Assembly: GCA_000620205.1 (NCBI GenBank)
Contig: JHVP01000018.1
Location: 1 to 64,000, forward strand
DNA length: 64,000 bases
Direction: 5' to 3'
DNA from: Geodermatophilaceae bacterium URHA0031
GTDB taxonomy: Bacteria > Actinomycetota > Actinomycetes > Mycobacteriales > Geodermatophilaceae
Shown here piece after piece: positions 34,336-43,783 of the stretch. The notes beneath the pieces were generated by a model that was not told the DNA's origin, searched no databases, and was given only the letters and a program-made list of their open reading frames with translations. The translations under genes were made by a program, and so were the position numbers. Numbering within the stretch: the stretch's first letter is position 1; the number at the start of each line of letters is the position of its first letter.

Positions 34336-36834
34336 TCACTGCTGGTCTCCTTCGGTGACCGACGCGGTGGCGGCCTCGCTCGAGGTGACGCCCTGCGCGT
34401 TGGAGGTGGCGGCGGCCCGGTCGCCGCCGTCCCCGCCCTGGTGCATCGCCCGCCAGACCCGTTCCGGGGTGAGCGGCATGCGGATGTCGGTGACGCCCAG
34501 GTGGCGCACCGCGTCCAGAGCGGCGTTGACCACCGCCGGGGTGCTGGCGATGCAGCCGGCCTCGCCGACGCCCTTGGCGCCGATCGGGTTGCCCGGCGCC
34601 GGGTGCACCGTGTTGCCCGTGTCGAAGTGCGGCAGGTCGGCGGCCGAGGGCAGCAGGTAGTCGACGAAACTGCCGGTGGTCAGGTTGCCGTCGGCGTCGT
34701 AGATCGCCTCCTCGTACAGCGCCTGGGCGATGCCCTGGGCGAGCCCGCCGTGCATCTGCCCCTCGACGATCAGCGGGTTCACGATCGTCCCGACGTCGTC
34801 CACCGAGGCGTACTTGCGGATCTTGACGAACCCGGTCTCGGTGTCGACCTCCATCGCGCAGATGTGCGTGCCGTGCGGGAAGGAGAAGTTCACCGGGTCG
34901 TAGGTCGCCTCGGCGTCGATCGTCGGTTCGATCCCCTCCGGGTAGTCGTGCGCGGCGAAGACGGCCAGGGCCACCTCCTGGATCCCGATGCCGGTGCCCG
35001 GTGTGCCCTTGACGGAGAACTTGCCGCCGGTGAACTCCAGGTCGTCCTCGCTGGCCTCCAGCAGGTGGGCGGCGATCGCCCGCGCCTTCTGCACGACCTT
35101 CTCCGCGGCCTTGACCACGGCGGTGCCCCCGACCACGAGCGACCGTGAACCGTAGGTGTCCATACCCCGGGAGGAGATGGCGGTGTCGCCGTGCAGCACC
35201 TCGACGTCCTCGAACGGCACCCCCAGCTGGTCGGCGACCAGCTGGCTCCACGCCGTCTCGTGGCCCTGTCCGTGCGGGGTCGAGCCGGTGACGACCTCGA
35301 CCTTGCCGGTGGGGAGCATCCGGATCGAGGCGGACTCCCAGCCACCGGCGCCGTAGGCGAGCGAGCCCAGCACCCGGGAGGGGGCCAGCCCGCACATCTC
35401 GGTGAAGGTGGAGAAGCCGATGCCCAGCTGCACGGGATCGTTCGACTCGCGGCGGCGCTGCTGCTCGGCCCGCAGCTCGTCGTAGCCGATCAGCTCCAGC
35501 GCCTGCTCGGTGGCCTGCGCGTAGTCGCCGCTGTCGTACTCGAGGCCGGCGACCGTGGTGAACGGGAACTCCTCGGCTCCGATCCAGTTCTTCCGGCGCA
35601 GCTCGAGCGGGTCCATGCCGAGCTCGGCGGCGAGCTCGTCCATGATCCGCTCGATCGCGAAGGTGGCCTCGGGCCGCCCGGCTCCGCGGTAGGCGTCGGT
35701 GGGCACCTTGTTGGTGAAAACGCCGTCGCACTCGAACCGGTAGGCCGGGAACTTGTAGATGCCCGGGAACATGAACGCCCCGAGCACCGGCACGCCCGGC
35801 GTGATCAGCCGCAGGTAGGCGCCCATGTCTGCGAGGATCCGGCAGCGCAGACCCTTCACGTTGCCCTCGCGGTCGGCGGCGACGTCGATGAACTGCACCT
35901 GGTCGCGACCGTGGTGGGCGGCCATCAGCGACTCGCCGCGGGTCTCGGTCCACTTGACCGGCCTGCCGAGCCGCCGGGCGACCAGCAGGGCCAGGATCTC
36001 CTCCGGGTTGACCTGCAGCTTGCCGCCGAAGCCACCGCCGACGTCGGGGGCGATCACCCGCAGCTTGTGCTCCGGGATGCCGGTGACCATGGCCGCCATC
36101 ACCCGCAGCACGTGCGGGATCTGGGTCGCCGACCACATCGTGTAGTTGTCCCGCGTGGGCTGGACGACGACCGACCGGGGCTCCATGAACGCCGGGATCA
36201 GCCGCTGCTGGACGAACCGGCGGCTGACGGTGACCTCGGCGTCGGCGAAGGCCTGGTCGGTGTCCGCGCCGGTGCCTGCCTCGCCGGCGTCGAAGACGAA
36301 GTGGTAGCTGGTGTTCGACGAGATGGAGTCGTGCACCAGGGGCGAGCCCGCCTGCACGGCCTGCTCCATGTCCAGCACGACCGGCAGCGGCTCGTAGTCG
36401 ACGTCGATCGCCTCGAGGGCGTCCGCGGCCGCGGTGCGGGTGCGGGCGACGACGACGGCCACCGCCTCGCCGACGTGGTTGACCTGGTCGACGGCGATCG
36501 AGGGGTGCCCGGGGTTGACCATGTCCGGCGTCACCGGCCAGGCGCAGGGCAGCGATCCCTGCTCCTCGGCGAAGTCGGCCCCGGTGTAGACGGCGACGAC
36601 GTTGGGGCGGTCCTTGGCCGCGCTCACGTCGAGGTGGGTGATCCGCGCGTGGGCGACCGGGCTGCGCAGCATCGCCATGTGCAGCATGCCCGGCAGCACG
36701 ATGTTGTCGGTCCACTGCGTCTCGCCGGTGATCAGCCGCGCGTCCTCCTTGCGGCGGCGGGCCTGCCCGACCTCCTTGGCCGGGGCCATCTGGACGGGGG
36801 TGTCCGGGGCGGCCGGGTCCTCGACGGCGGTCAC
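34336..36834 (-). CDS. coxL: Form II CO dehydrogenase-like large (Mo) subunit
   Basis: Molybdenum-cofactor subunit of a xanthine-oxidase-family hydroxylase; oxidises CO in form I enzymes. The active-site loop reads AYRGAGR (residues 381-387, bases 35674-35694), the form II sequence, not the AYxCSFR of proven CO dehydrogenases, so the real substrate may be an aldehyde or another small organic. 832 residues. GTG at 36834 with GAGGAGG upstream was chosen over longer starts that would overlap coxS. Other motifs: GGGFGGKLQVNPEEI and the C-terminal GEAGCIASTPAVVNA. Confidence 0.9.
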   Translation of the reverse strand: MTAVEDPAAPDTPVQMAPAKEVGQARRRKEDARLITGETQWTDNIVLPGMLHMAMLRSPVAHARITHLDVSAAKDRPNVVAVYTGADFAEEQGSLPCAWPVTPDMVNPGHPSIAVDQVNHVGEAVAVVVARTRTAAADALEAIDVDYEPLPVVLDMEQAVQAGSPLVHDSISSNTSYHFVFDAGEAGTGADTDQAFADAEVTVSRRFVQQRLIPAFMEPRSVVVQPTRDNYTMWSATQIPHVLRVMAAMVTGIPEHKLRVIAPDVGGGFGGKLQVNPEEILALLVARRLGRPVKWTETRGESLMAAHHGRDQVQFIDVAADREGNVKGLRCRILADMGAYLRLITPGVPVLGAFMFPGIYKFPAYRFECDGVFTNKVPTDAYRGAGRPEATFAIERIMDELAAELGMDPLELRRKNWIGAEEFPFTTVAGLEYDSGDYAQATEQALELIGYDELRAEQQRRRESNDPVQLGIGFSTFTEMCGLAPSRVLGSLAYGAGGWESASIRMLPTGKVEVVTGSTPHGQGHETAWSQLVADQLGVPFEDVEVLHGDTAISSRGMDTYGSRSLVVGGTAVVKAAEKVVQKARAIAAHLLEASEDDLEFTGGKFSVKGTPGTGIGIQEVALAVFAAHDYPEGIEPTIDAEATYDPVNFSFPHGTHICAMEVDTETGFVKIRKYASVDDVGTIVNPLIVEGQMHGGLAQGIAQALYEEAIYDADGNLTTGSFVDYLLPSAADLPHFDTGNTVHPAPGNPIGAKGVGEAGCIASTPAVVNAALDAVRHLGVTDIRMPLTPERVWRAMHQGGDGGDRAAATSNAQGVTSSEAATASVTEGDQQ

Positions 36835-36907
36835 GACGCCTCCTCGCTGGCGCTCGTCGGGGCCGTGCCCGAAGGTGCTGTGCTGGATGATGACCTCGCA
36901 AGCCCGG

Positions 36908-37459
36908 TCATGACTGCGCCACCACGTGCTCGGCAGCAGCGGTGTCCACCGCGGCCGGTGAGGTGTCCGGGTCACCGGGCGCCGCGCCCCGCATCTCCGC
37001 CGCCGCCTGCTGCACGGCGCGCACGATGTTCTGGTAGCCGGTGCAGCGGCAGAGGTTGCCCTCGATGCCCTCGCGGACCTCGGTCTCGCTCGGGTCCGGG
37101 TTCTCCTTGAGCAGGTCGATCGAGGCCATGATCATCCCCGGGGTGCAGAAGCCGCACTGCAGCCCGTGCATCTCGTGGAAGGCCCGCTGGACCGGGTGCA
37201 GGGTGCCGCCGATGCCCTCACCGGCGATCCCCTCGATCGTGGTGACCTGGCTGCCGTCGGCCTGCACGGCGAGCACGGTGCAGGACTTCACCGCCTGCCC
37301 GTCCAGGTGCACCGTGCACGCGCCGCAGTTGCTGGTGTCACAGCCCACGACCGTGCCGACCTTGCCGAGCTGTTCCCTGAGGTAGTGCACCAGCAGGGTC
37401 CGCGGCTCGACGTCGTCCGTGTAGGACTCCCCGTCGACCCGCACGTTGATCTGCGTCAC
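36908..37459 (-). CDS. coxS: CO dehydrogenase-type 2Fe-2S small subunit
   Basis: Two [2Fe-2S] clusters carry electrons from Mo to FAD. The plant-type ferredoxin domain has [21 protein letters not shown] and the helical domain [12 protein letters not shown] and CRCTGYQNI. 183 residues with a short Ala-rich tail. GTG at 37459 with GGAGGACAC upstream; 73 nt to coxL. First gene of the operon, after a 229-nt region with repeated CGTTGCA. Confidence 0.92.
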   Translation of the reverse strand: MTQINVRVDGESYTDDVEPRTLLVHYLREQLGKVGTVVGCDTSNCGACTVHLDGQAVKSCTVLAVQADGSQVTTIEGIAGEGIGGTLHPVQRAFHEMHGLQCGFCTPGMIMASIDLLKENPDPSETEVREGIEGNLCRCTGYQNIVRAVQQAAAEMRGAAPGDPDTSPAAVDTAAAEHVVAQS

Positions 37460-37688
37460 GTGTCCTCCGCTTCGTTGCATCGGCTCTGCACCGCGGTCGG
37501 CCCGCGGATCCTGCGGCAGTGTGACAACCGACACGCGGGCGAGTCCACACTCCGTGCTCCCACTCCCCCACCCGGTTCCGCAGTCGCGGGTCCTGGCGCC
37601 CCCGCGCTGCTCACCTGAGGAGGACGTCCCGTGGGTCGGCCCGCAGCCCGGCCCCGGGCCAACGTTGCACCGCGTTGCAGCGGAGCGG
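37460..37688. promoter_or_regulatory. Upstream region of the cox operon with repeated CGTTGCA
   Basis: CGTTGCA occurs at 37473-37479, 37663-37669 and 37673-37679 (TGCAACG on the coding strand). The last two are in tandem with a 10-bp period, next to the stop of the GAF-domain regulator. They are candidate activator sites for coxS. Confidence 0.35.
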
Positions 37689-39011
37689 TCAGCGGCGCAC
37701 CGGGCCGCGGGGCCCGCCGCGCAGCCGCTGCACCTGCCCCGCCGCGGCGGTGCGCCGCGCCCCGGGCGGGAGCACCGCCAGGCACGCCTGCCAGGTGCCC
37801 AGGTCGTCGGCCGCCTCGGGGAGCTCGCTGTAGCGGACCAGCAGGTCCGGGCGCCCGCTGGTGAGCACCGCGGTGCGGACCTCGTCGGCGAGCCGGGCAC
37901 GGGCCGTCCGCACGCCCGGCGCCATCGACCCCGGCAGCAGGGGGCCCCGGTAGCGGTCCAGCGCCGAGCCCACCGCGCCCTGGGCGATGAGCCCGCGCAC
38001 CTCCTCGGCGTCGCTCCGCACCGGCCCGAGCAGCCGGTAGGGCCGCGACCCGACGAGGTGGTCGCCCACCAGCCGGCGGAGCCGGGAGAGCTCGGCGCGC
38101 ACGGTGACCGCGGCGGCGTCGCCGGGGTGGCACTCGGCGGCCAGCTGCTCCGCCGTGCGCCCGGTGCCGGCCGCGGCGGCCTCGGCGAGCAGCACCATCA
38201 GCTCCGAGTGCCGCAGCGACAGCTCCTGCGCACCGGCGGCCGTGCGGAGCCGGGCACGGTCGCGCCCCAGGACCTCCAGCGCCGGGACGACGGCCCGCTG
38301 GCCGGCGGGGAGCCGGTCGGCGCGCGTCCCCCGGTCACGGCTCAGCCAGCGGAGCTCGGACTCGGCGGCGGCGGCGGTCGCCCGGACCAGGGTGAGCACG
38401 TGCGGGCTGGCCACGTGGTCGCCGCCGGTCACGTCGATGGCGCCGAGCAGGGCACCGGTGAGCGGGTCGTGCACCGGTGCCGCCGAGCAGCTCCACGGCT
38501 GGACCGGACGGCGGTAGTGCTCGCTGCCGTAGATCTGGACGGCGTGGTCGAGGGCCAGGGCGGTGCCCGGCGCGTTGGTCCCGGCGGTGCTCTCGCCCCA
38601 CGAGGCACCCTCGATGAAGTGCACGCCCGCGGCCCGGTCCCGCAGCCGCGAGTCCCCCTCCACCCAGAGCATCCGGCCGGCCGCGTCGGTGACCGCGACG
38701 ATCATCTGGTCGACCTCGGCGTCGGCGACGAGCAGCCGGCGGATCACCGGCATGACCGCGGCCAGCGGGTGGGCCGCCCGGTAGGCGACCAGGTCGTCGT
38801 CGAGGAGGTCGACCGGCGGTGGAGCACCGTCGGGGTCGACGCCGCTGCGCAGCGACCTCCGCCAGGAGTCCCACACGACCGCCCGCACCTGGTCCCGCGG
38901 GGGTGTCTCGACCTGCGTGACGAGGGCCTCGTGCGCGGCCCGCAGGCGCCGGGCGAGCACCGGACCCGGGTCCCCGTCGGGGAGTGCGAGCCACGGGTTC
39001 ACGGTCGTCAC
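37689..39011 (-). CDS. GAF-domain transcriptional regulator
   Basis: Soluble one-component regulator of 440 residues. The N-terminal half (residues 60-230) is a GAF-type sensor ([32 protein letters not shown]) similar to the sensory half of AcoR-like activators. The C-terminal part has a winged-HTH-like segment ([15 protein letters not shown]...[20 protein letters not shown]), with no AAA+ sigma-54 domain. Such genes commonly stand beside aldehyde dehydrogenase or Mo-hydroxylase operons. GTG at 39011; it lies 229 nt upstream of coxS on the same strand. Confidence 0.78.
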   Translation of the reverse strand: MTTVNPWLALPDGDPGPVLARRLRAAHEALVTQVETPPRDQVRAVVWDSWRRSLRSGVDPDGAPPPVDLLDDDLVAYRAAHPLAAVMPVIRRLLVADAEVDQMIVAVTDAAGRMLWVEGDSRLRDRAAGVHFIEGASWGESTAGTNAPGTALALDHAVQIYGSEHYRRPVQPWSCSAAPVHDPLTGALLGAIDVTGGDHVASPHVLTLVRATAAAAESELRWLSRDRGTRADRLPAGQRAVVPALEVLGRDRARLRTAAGAQELSLRHSELMVLLAEAAAAGTGRTAEQLAAECHPGDAAAVTVRAELSRLRRLVGDHLVGSRPYRLLGPVRSDAEEVRGLIAQGAVGSALDRYRGPLLPGSMAPGVRTARARLADEVRTAVLTSGRPDLLVRYSELPEAADDLGTWQACLAVLPPGARRTAAAGQVQRLRGGPRGPVRR

Positions 39012-39099
39012 GGCGCGGGGTACCCGGGGCTGTGGGTCATGGTCGCCCCATCGTGACCGGTGTCCCGTGATCGCGCCAGCAGGTGGCCCGCGCCCGCGC

Positions 39100-40317
39100 T
39101 CAGCCGGCCGCGAGCTCCCGGCGGCGCAGCACGGCCGAGGCGGCCAGGAAACCGAGCCCCAGCACGGCCAGCCCGGTGCCGACCAGGCTCGGCGCCCGGT
39201 ACCCGAAGCCGGCGGCGATGACCAGGCCACCGAGCCAGGCACCCAGCGCGTTGGCCAGGTTCAGCGCCGAGTGGTTGAGCGCCGCGCCGAGCATCTGCGC
39301 GTCCCCGGCGACCTCCATCAACCGCAGCTGCAGGCAGACGGCGAGGACCGAGCTGGAACCGGCGGTCAGGAACACCGCTCCGAGGAGGGGGCCGGCGCTG
39401 CCGGCGAGGACGACGACGGCGAGCAGGAAGCCGCCCAGCGCGACCACCGCGCCGAGCAGCGACGGGAACAGGGCGCGGTCGGCGAGCCGGCCACCGAGCG
39501 CGGTGCCGACGATCATGCCCACGCCGAACACCAGCAGCGCCACCGGGACGAAGCGCGCCGAGGCCCCGGCGACGTCGGTGAGCAGCGGGGCGATGTAGCT
39601 GTAGAGGGCGAACATGCCGCCGAAGCCGACGATCCCGAACAGCAGCGTCAGGACGACCTGCGGCCGGCGGAGCGCGCCCAGCTCGGAGCGGATGGTCGCC
39701 TCGGCCCGGCCGGGCAGCGCGGGGACCACGAGCAGGACGGCCAGCACGGTCACCGCCCCGATGAGCACGACCGCCCAGTAGGCCGAGCGCCAGCCCATCG
39801 CCTGGCCGAGCCAGGTGGCCGCGGGGACGCCGACCACGTTGGCGATCGCCAGGCCGAGCATCACCGAGCTGACCGCCCGGCCGCGGAGCCGGTCGGGCAC
39901 CAGCGAGGCGGCGATCAGCGAGGCGACACCGAAGAAGGCGCCGTGCGGCAGCCCGGCCACGAACCGGGCGAGGACCAGGGTGCCGTAGCCGGGGGCCAGC
40001 GCGCTCAGCGCGTTGCCGGCGACGAACGCCGTCATCAGGCCGACGGCCAGGCTGCGGCGCGGCAGCCGCGCGCCGAGCGCGGCGATGACCGGCGCACCGA
40101 CGACGACGCCCAGCGCGTAGGCGGAGATCAGGTGACCGGCCGAGGGGATGGTCGCGTCCACCCCCGCGGCGATGTCGGGCAGCAGGCCCATCGTGACGAA
40201 CTCGGTGGTGCCGATGGCGAAGGCGCCGATGGCCAGCGCGCCGATGGCGAGGACCGCGGTGCGGGTGGAGGGGACGGTCGGGGCCTGCGTCGTCTCGACG
40301 GTGGGGGCGGAACTCAC
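39100..40317 (-). CDS. MFS transporter (AraJ/DHA1-like)
   Basis: Twelve-TM drug or sugar efflux MFS protein of 405 residues. The start (GALAIGAFAIGTTEFVTMGL), LISAYALGVVVGAPVIAALG and the loop LGARLPRRSLA are typical of the AraJ/PbuE branch. GTG at 40317 (VSSAPTVETTQ). Substrate unknown. It is upstream of the regulator, 88 nt, but no evidence ties them. Confidence 0.85.
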   Translation of the reverse strand: MSSAPTVETTQAPTVPSTRTAVLAIGALAIGAFAIGTTEFVTMGLLPDIAAGVDATIPSAGHLISAYALGVVVGAPVIAALGARLPRRSLAVGLMTAFVAGNALSALAPGYGTLVLARFVAGLPHGAFFGVASLIAASLVPDRLRGRAVSSVMLGLAIANVVGVPAATWLGQAMGWRSAYWAVVLIGAVTVLAVLLVVPALPGRAEATIRSELGALRRPQVVLTLLFGIVGFGGMFALYSYIAPLLTDVAGASARFVPVALLVFGVGMIVGTALGGRLADRALFPSLLGAVVALGGFLLAVVVLAGSAGPLLGAVFLTAGSSSVLAVCLQLRLMEVAGDAQMLGAALNHSALNLANALGAWLGGLVIAAGFGYRAPSLVGTGLAVLGLGFLAASAVLRRRELAAG

Positions 40318-40424
40318 GTGCCGAGTCAAGGGCACGGCGCGGGCCGGCATTCCCGCGCCGTGTTGGTCTCAAGGAGCAGCCTCCGGATGCCGATGAGGGA
40401 CCGAGGACCGGGGAGGGGGATGTC

Positions 40425-41177
40425 GTGGCCGAGCAGAGACGCCGGACGCCGAGCACCGGCGCGCGCCGCAGGCCGGGGACGCGCGCCCGTCGCGCGTCGC
40501 GGCAGGGCTCGCCGACGCGCTGGCTGACCCCGGTGCTGGCGCTCGCCGCCGGCGGTCTGCTGGCGGCGTCCCAGCTCACCCCGGTGCTGGTCGACCTGAC
40601 GGCGTCGAGCACGATCGCCGACGAGGGCGTCACCTCGGGCAGCAGCACGGGCACCTCGCTCGGCGACGGGCTGCTCTCCTGGTCGACCGGTACGCCGGCC
40701 GGCGACTCCCACGGCGCGACGGTGACCGACGGCGACGCCGTCGGCGGGCTGGTGGTGCCCCAGCCGCCCCGGCCGGGCGGGATCACGCTGCAGCCCTGGG
40801 CGGCCCGCGGCGTCGCCCCCACCCTGACCCCGCTGGAACCCGCCTGCGGCGGGTACCGCGCGCCGGTGCGGATCACCCCGGGGGTGATCGCCGGCACCGG
40901 CTCGGCCACCGTGACCTGGATGGCCGACGCCCGCGGGGAGGTGCAGTCCTACCAGGTCTCCGCGATCGGCCAGCAGCCGGTGAGCGGGGTCCAACCGGCA
41001 CCGGTGACCGCCACCGCGGCCCAGCCCGAGGGGTGCCAGCAGGTCACCACGACGCTGACCGGGCTGGTGTCGGGGCAGTACTACGTGTTCTGGCTGGAGG
41101 AGCAGGTCGTCAGCGTGACCACCGGGCGGACCCGGCTGGACCAGGTCGGCAGCTCGGCGCCGGTGCTGGTCGGCTGA
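40425..41177 (+). CDS. Hypothetical protein with signal anchor and beta-sandwich-like domain
   Basis: A basic Arg-rich cytoplasmic start (residues 1-33) is followed by a hydrophobic segment (LTPVLALAAGGLLAAS), a Ser/Gly/Thr-rich linker and a C-terminal domain of about 110 residues with alternating strands (ATVTWMADARGEVQSYQVSA, VSGQYYVFWLEEQVV) like a fibronectin type III fold. Cys residues at CGGYRAP and GCQQV could pair outside the cell. GTG at 40425 behind GGGAGGGGGATGTC. 250 residues. Not recognised; probably a surface protein. Confidence 0.6.
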   Translation: MAEQRRRTPSTGARRRPGTRARRASRQGSPTRWLTPVLALAAGGLLAASQLTPVLVDLTASSTIADEGVTSGSSTGTSLGDGLLSWSTGTPAGDSHGATVTDGDAVGGLVVPQPPRPGGITLQPWAARGVAPTLTPLEPACGGYRAPVRITPGVIAGTGSATVTWMADARGEVQSYQVSAIGQQPVSGVQPAPVTATAAQPEGCQQVTTTLTGLVSGQYYVFWLEEQVVSVTTGRTRLDQVGSSAPVLVG

Positions 41178-41181
41178 GCCG

Positions 41182-41226
41182 CTCGGTGCCGGCTCACTCG
41201 GTGCCGGCTCACTCGGTGCTGGCGAA
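41182..41226. repeat. 15-bp tandem repeat, three copies, spanning a stop codon
   Basis: CTCGGTGCCGGCTCA occurs at 41182 and 41197 exactly, with a variant (CTCGGTGCTGGCGAA) at 41212. The stop codon of the minus-strand ABC permease lies in the second copy. Confidence 0.85.
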
Positions 41227-42084
41227 CAGCCGTGCCCCGAGCGCGATCAGCGCGACCGTGATCACCCCGACGGTGAGCAGCTGCACCCCGACGGGCACCG
41301 CCCAGCCGAACCAGGTGAGCGGTGGGAGCAGCTTCTGCTCCGCCGCCGCGGTCAGGTCCAGGCGCTGGAGCACCAGGTGCCGCATCGGCTGGACGACGTA
41401 GGTCAGCGGGTTGAGCCGGGTGACGACGCTCAGCCACGTGGGCAGGCCTCCGAGCGGGAACAGCGACCCGGACAGGAACATCATCGGCGTGATCAGCAGC
41501 TGCAGCATCGGCATGGCGCCCTGGATGGTCGTGATGCGGGTGGACAGCAGCACCCCGAGCGCGGTCAGGAACAGCGAGCCGAGGAACAGGCAGCCGATCA
41601 GCTCCACCAGCAGAACCGGGTCGTAGGGGATCCCGACCGTGCCGACGAGGGCCAGCAGCACCAGGCTCTGACCGGTGGCCACGATCGCGCCGCCGAAGCA
41701 CTTGCCCCAGATGATCGACGCCCGCGAGATCGGCGCGACCATCATCTCCCTCAGGAAGCCGAACTCCCGGTCCCAGACCAGCGAGATGCCGGCGAAGGCG
41801 GCGGTGAACAGCACCGACGTGGCCAGCACGCCCGGGTAGAGGAACGTGCGGAAGCTGATCCCGCCGCCGGTGTCGACGATGCTGCCCAGCCCGGTGCCCA
41901 TCACGAAGATGAACAGCAGCGGCTGCAGCAGCATCGACAGCATCCGGGCGCGGTCGGACCGGAAGCGGAGCAGCTCGCGGCGGGTGACGACCCAGGTGGC
42001 CCGGGCGTGGTGCGCGAGGTCGCTGCGCACCTCGCCCAGCGGCTGGGCCGGGGCGGGCAGCGTGGTCGTCTGGTCGGTGCTCAT
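41209..42084 (-). CDS. ABC-2 type transporter permease (DrrB-like)
   Basis: Membrane component of a drug or lipid exporter, 291 residues. Six TM segments; MLSMLLQPLLFIFVMGTGLG and FLREMMVAPISRASIIWGK are typical ABC-2 motifs. ATG at 42084 overlaps the stop of the ATPase by 4 nt, so subunits are made in step. Under control of the divergent TetR gene. Confidence 0.9.
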   Translation of the reverse strand: MSTDQTTTLPAPAQPLGEVRSDLAHHARATWVVTRRELLRFRSDRARMLSMLLQPLLFIFVMGTGLGSIVDTGGGISFRTFLYPGVLATSVLFTAAFAGISLVWDREFGFLREMMVAPISRASIIWGKCFGGAIVATGQSLVLLALVGTVGIPYDPVLLVELIGCLFLGSLFLTALGVLLSTRITTIQGAMPMLQLLITPMMFLSGSLFPLGGLPTWLSVVTRLNPLTYVVQPMRHLVLQRLDLTAAAEQKLLPPLTWFGWAVPVGVQLLTVGVITVALIALGARLFASTE

Positions 42085-43070
42085 CGGGTCATCCCCCTCC
42101 CGGCGGCCGCGCGGGGCGCCTCGGAGTCGCGGATCGTGCGGCCGGTGTAGGTCAGGAAGACGTCGTCCAGGCTGGGCCGGGTGACGGTCACCGACCCGAT
42201 GTGCAGGTCGAGCTCGGTGAACAGCCGGGGGACGACGTGCGCGCCCTCCGGGACGGCGAGGGTGACCTGCCCCTCGTGCACGCCGGCCTCCAGGCCGAGC
42301 CGCTCCCGGATCCGGGCGATGGCGAGCTCGTCGTCGTCGGTCCGCAACGTGATCCGGTCGGTGCCGACGCTGGACTTCAGCGCCTCCGGGGTGTCCTCGA
42401 CGACGACGTCCCCGTGGTCCATGATCGCGATCCGGTCGCAGTGCTCGGCCTCGTCCATGTAGTGCGTGGTGACGAAGACGGTGATCTCGGTGCGTTGCCG
42501 CAGGTCGCGCAGGTAGTCCCAGATGGCCGCGCGGGTCTGCGGGTCCAGCCCGATCGTCGGCTCGTCGAGGAACAGCACCTGCGGCGCGTGCACCAGGCCG
42601 CGGGCGATCTCCAGCCGGCGCTTCATGCCCCCGCTGTACTTGCCGACCGGGTCGCGGCGCCGGTCGGTGAGCGCGACCATCTCCAGCACCTCACCGATCC
42701 GGCGGTCGGCGTCGGCGCGGGAGAGCCCGTAGAGGTCGGCGTGGAAGCGCAGGTTCTGCTCGGCGGTGAGCTGCTGGTCCAGGGTCTGCTGCTGGAAGAC
42801 CAGGCCGATCCGGCGGCGGACCTCGGTGCGCTCCCGGACGACGTCGAACCCGGCCACCCGCGCCGTCCCCGACGTGGGGTTCCGGATGGTGCACAGCATC
42901 TCGATGGTGGTGGACTTCCCGGCGCCGTTCGGGCCGAGGAACCCGAAGGTCTGCCCGGCCTCGACCCGCAGGTCCAGGCCGCGGACCGCCTCGACGACGC
43001 CGTCGGCCGCCGGGTAGCTCTTCGTCAGCCCGACCACCTCGATGGCGGGCCCTCTAACGGTGTTAGACAC
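42081..43070 (-). CDS. ABC transporter ATP-binding protein (DrrA-like)
   Basis: ATPase of the daunorubicin-resistance type. Walker A is GPNGAGKST, the signature YSGGMKRRLEIARG, Walker B VLFLDEPTIGLDP and the H-loop VFVTTHYMDEAEH. 329 residues with the C-terminal extension of DrrA. The GTG at 43070 lies in operator 1, so its start is placed for leaderless or repressed initiation. It couples by overlap to the permease. Confidence 0.92.
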   Translation of the reverse strand: MSNTVRGPAIEVVGLTKSYPAADGVVEAVRGLDLRVEAGQTFGFLGPNGAGKSTTIEMLCTIRNPTSGTARVAGFDVVRERTEVRRRIGLVFQQQTLDQQLTAEQNLRFHADLYGLSRADADRRIGEVLEMVALTDRRRDPVGKYSGGMKRRLEIARGLVHAPQVLFLDEPTIGLDPQTRAAIWDYLRDLRQRTEITVFVTTHYMDEAEHCDRIAIMDHGDVVVEDTPEALKSSVGTDRITLRTDDDELAIARIRERLGLEAGVHEGQVTLAVPEGAHVVPRLFTELDLHIGSVTVTRPSLDDVFLTYTGRTIRDSEAPRAAAGRGMTR

Positions 43071-43099
43071 GAGCCAGAGAGTGCTCTTACACCGTTAGG
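43053..43099. promoter_or_regulatory. Two TetR operators between drrA-like gene and tetR
   Basis: Site 1 is TCTAAC-GGT-GTTAGA (43053-43067), a perfect 6-bp-arm palindrome; site 2 is TCTTAC-ACC-GTTAGG (43085-43099). They are copies in opposite orientation, 32 bp apart. Site 1 covers the ATPase start; site 2 is 10 nt before the tetR GTG. Confidence 0.8.
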
Positions 43100-43108
43100 C
43101 TGTCAAGC

Positions 43109-43777
43109 GTGACGACGACGCGCGCTCCGGTGACCCGGGAGGCGATCGTGACCGCCGCCCTCGAACTGCTGGCCGACGGCGGGCTGGAAGCCGTCTCGTT
43201 CCGCCGGATCGCCACCCGGCTGGGGGTCTCGGCGCCCACGCTGTACTGGCACGTGGACAGCAAGCGGCAGCTGATGGACCTGATGGCCGAGGCCCTGGTG
43301 CGGCGTCCGGAGTCCGGGTACGCGGGCCCGCGGCCAGGTGAGCCGTGGTGGGAGTGGCTGCGCACCGACGCCCGGCAGGTCTTCGCCAGGCTCATCTCCA
43401 CCCGGGACGCACCGCGGGTCGTGGCCGGCAACCGCCCCACCCCGGAGTCGTTCGCCGGCATCGGGCGGGCGCTGGCGGTGCTGGTCGACGCTGGCCTGAC
43501 CCCGGGGCAGGCGCAGCAGACGCTGTTCGCCCTCGGGGCCTACGTGATCGGCAGCGCGACCGAGTGGCAGGCCGAGGCCGAGCGGCAGCGCAGCCAGCCG
43601 CCCCCCGGCCCGGCCGGCGACGGGCTCGACGCGATGCGGGCCGGGGCGCTGGCCGACCAGCCGCTGCTGCTCGCCGCGGTCGAGGAGCTGCGCGACCGGC
43701 CGCACACCGACGCCTTCGAGCACGGCCTCGACCTCATCGTCGAGGGCCTGCGCGCCCGGTACGCCCCGCCGTCCTGA
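43109..43777 (+). CDS. TetR/AcrR family repressor of the ABC exporter
   Basis: HTH at residues 10-55 (VTREAIVTAALELLADGGLE, then RRIATRLGVSAPTLYWHVDSK) and a TetR-class C-terminal ligand domain to residue 222. GTG at 43109 (VTTTRAPVTRE) directly after operator 2, divergent from the exporter. It should repress both itself and the transporter until an exported compound binds. Confidence 0.88.
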   Translation: MTTTRAPVTREAIVTAALELLADGGLEAVSFRRIATRLGVSAPTLYWHVDSKRQLMDLMAEALVRRPESGYAGPRPGEPWWEWLRTDARQVFARLISTRDAPRVVAGNRPTPESFAGIGRALAVLVDAGLTPGQAQQTLFALGAYVIGSATEWQAEAERQRSQPPPGPAGDGLDAMRAGALADQPLLLAAVEELRDRPHTDAFEHGLDLIVEGLRARYAPPS

Positions 43778-43783
43778 CGGTCG

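Noticed and set aside
34304..36901. 865-codon minus-strand frame over coxL
   Set aside because: It is the +1 frame of coxL; only the other frame has the Mo-hydroxylase motifs.
43109..43777. TetR gene as the mycofactocin regulator MftR
   Set aside because: It is divergent from a drug-type ABC exporter with shared operators and is 2.6 kb from mftF, with an MFS gene between.
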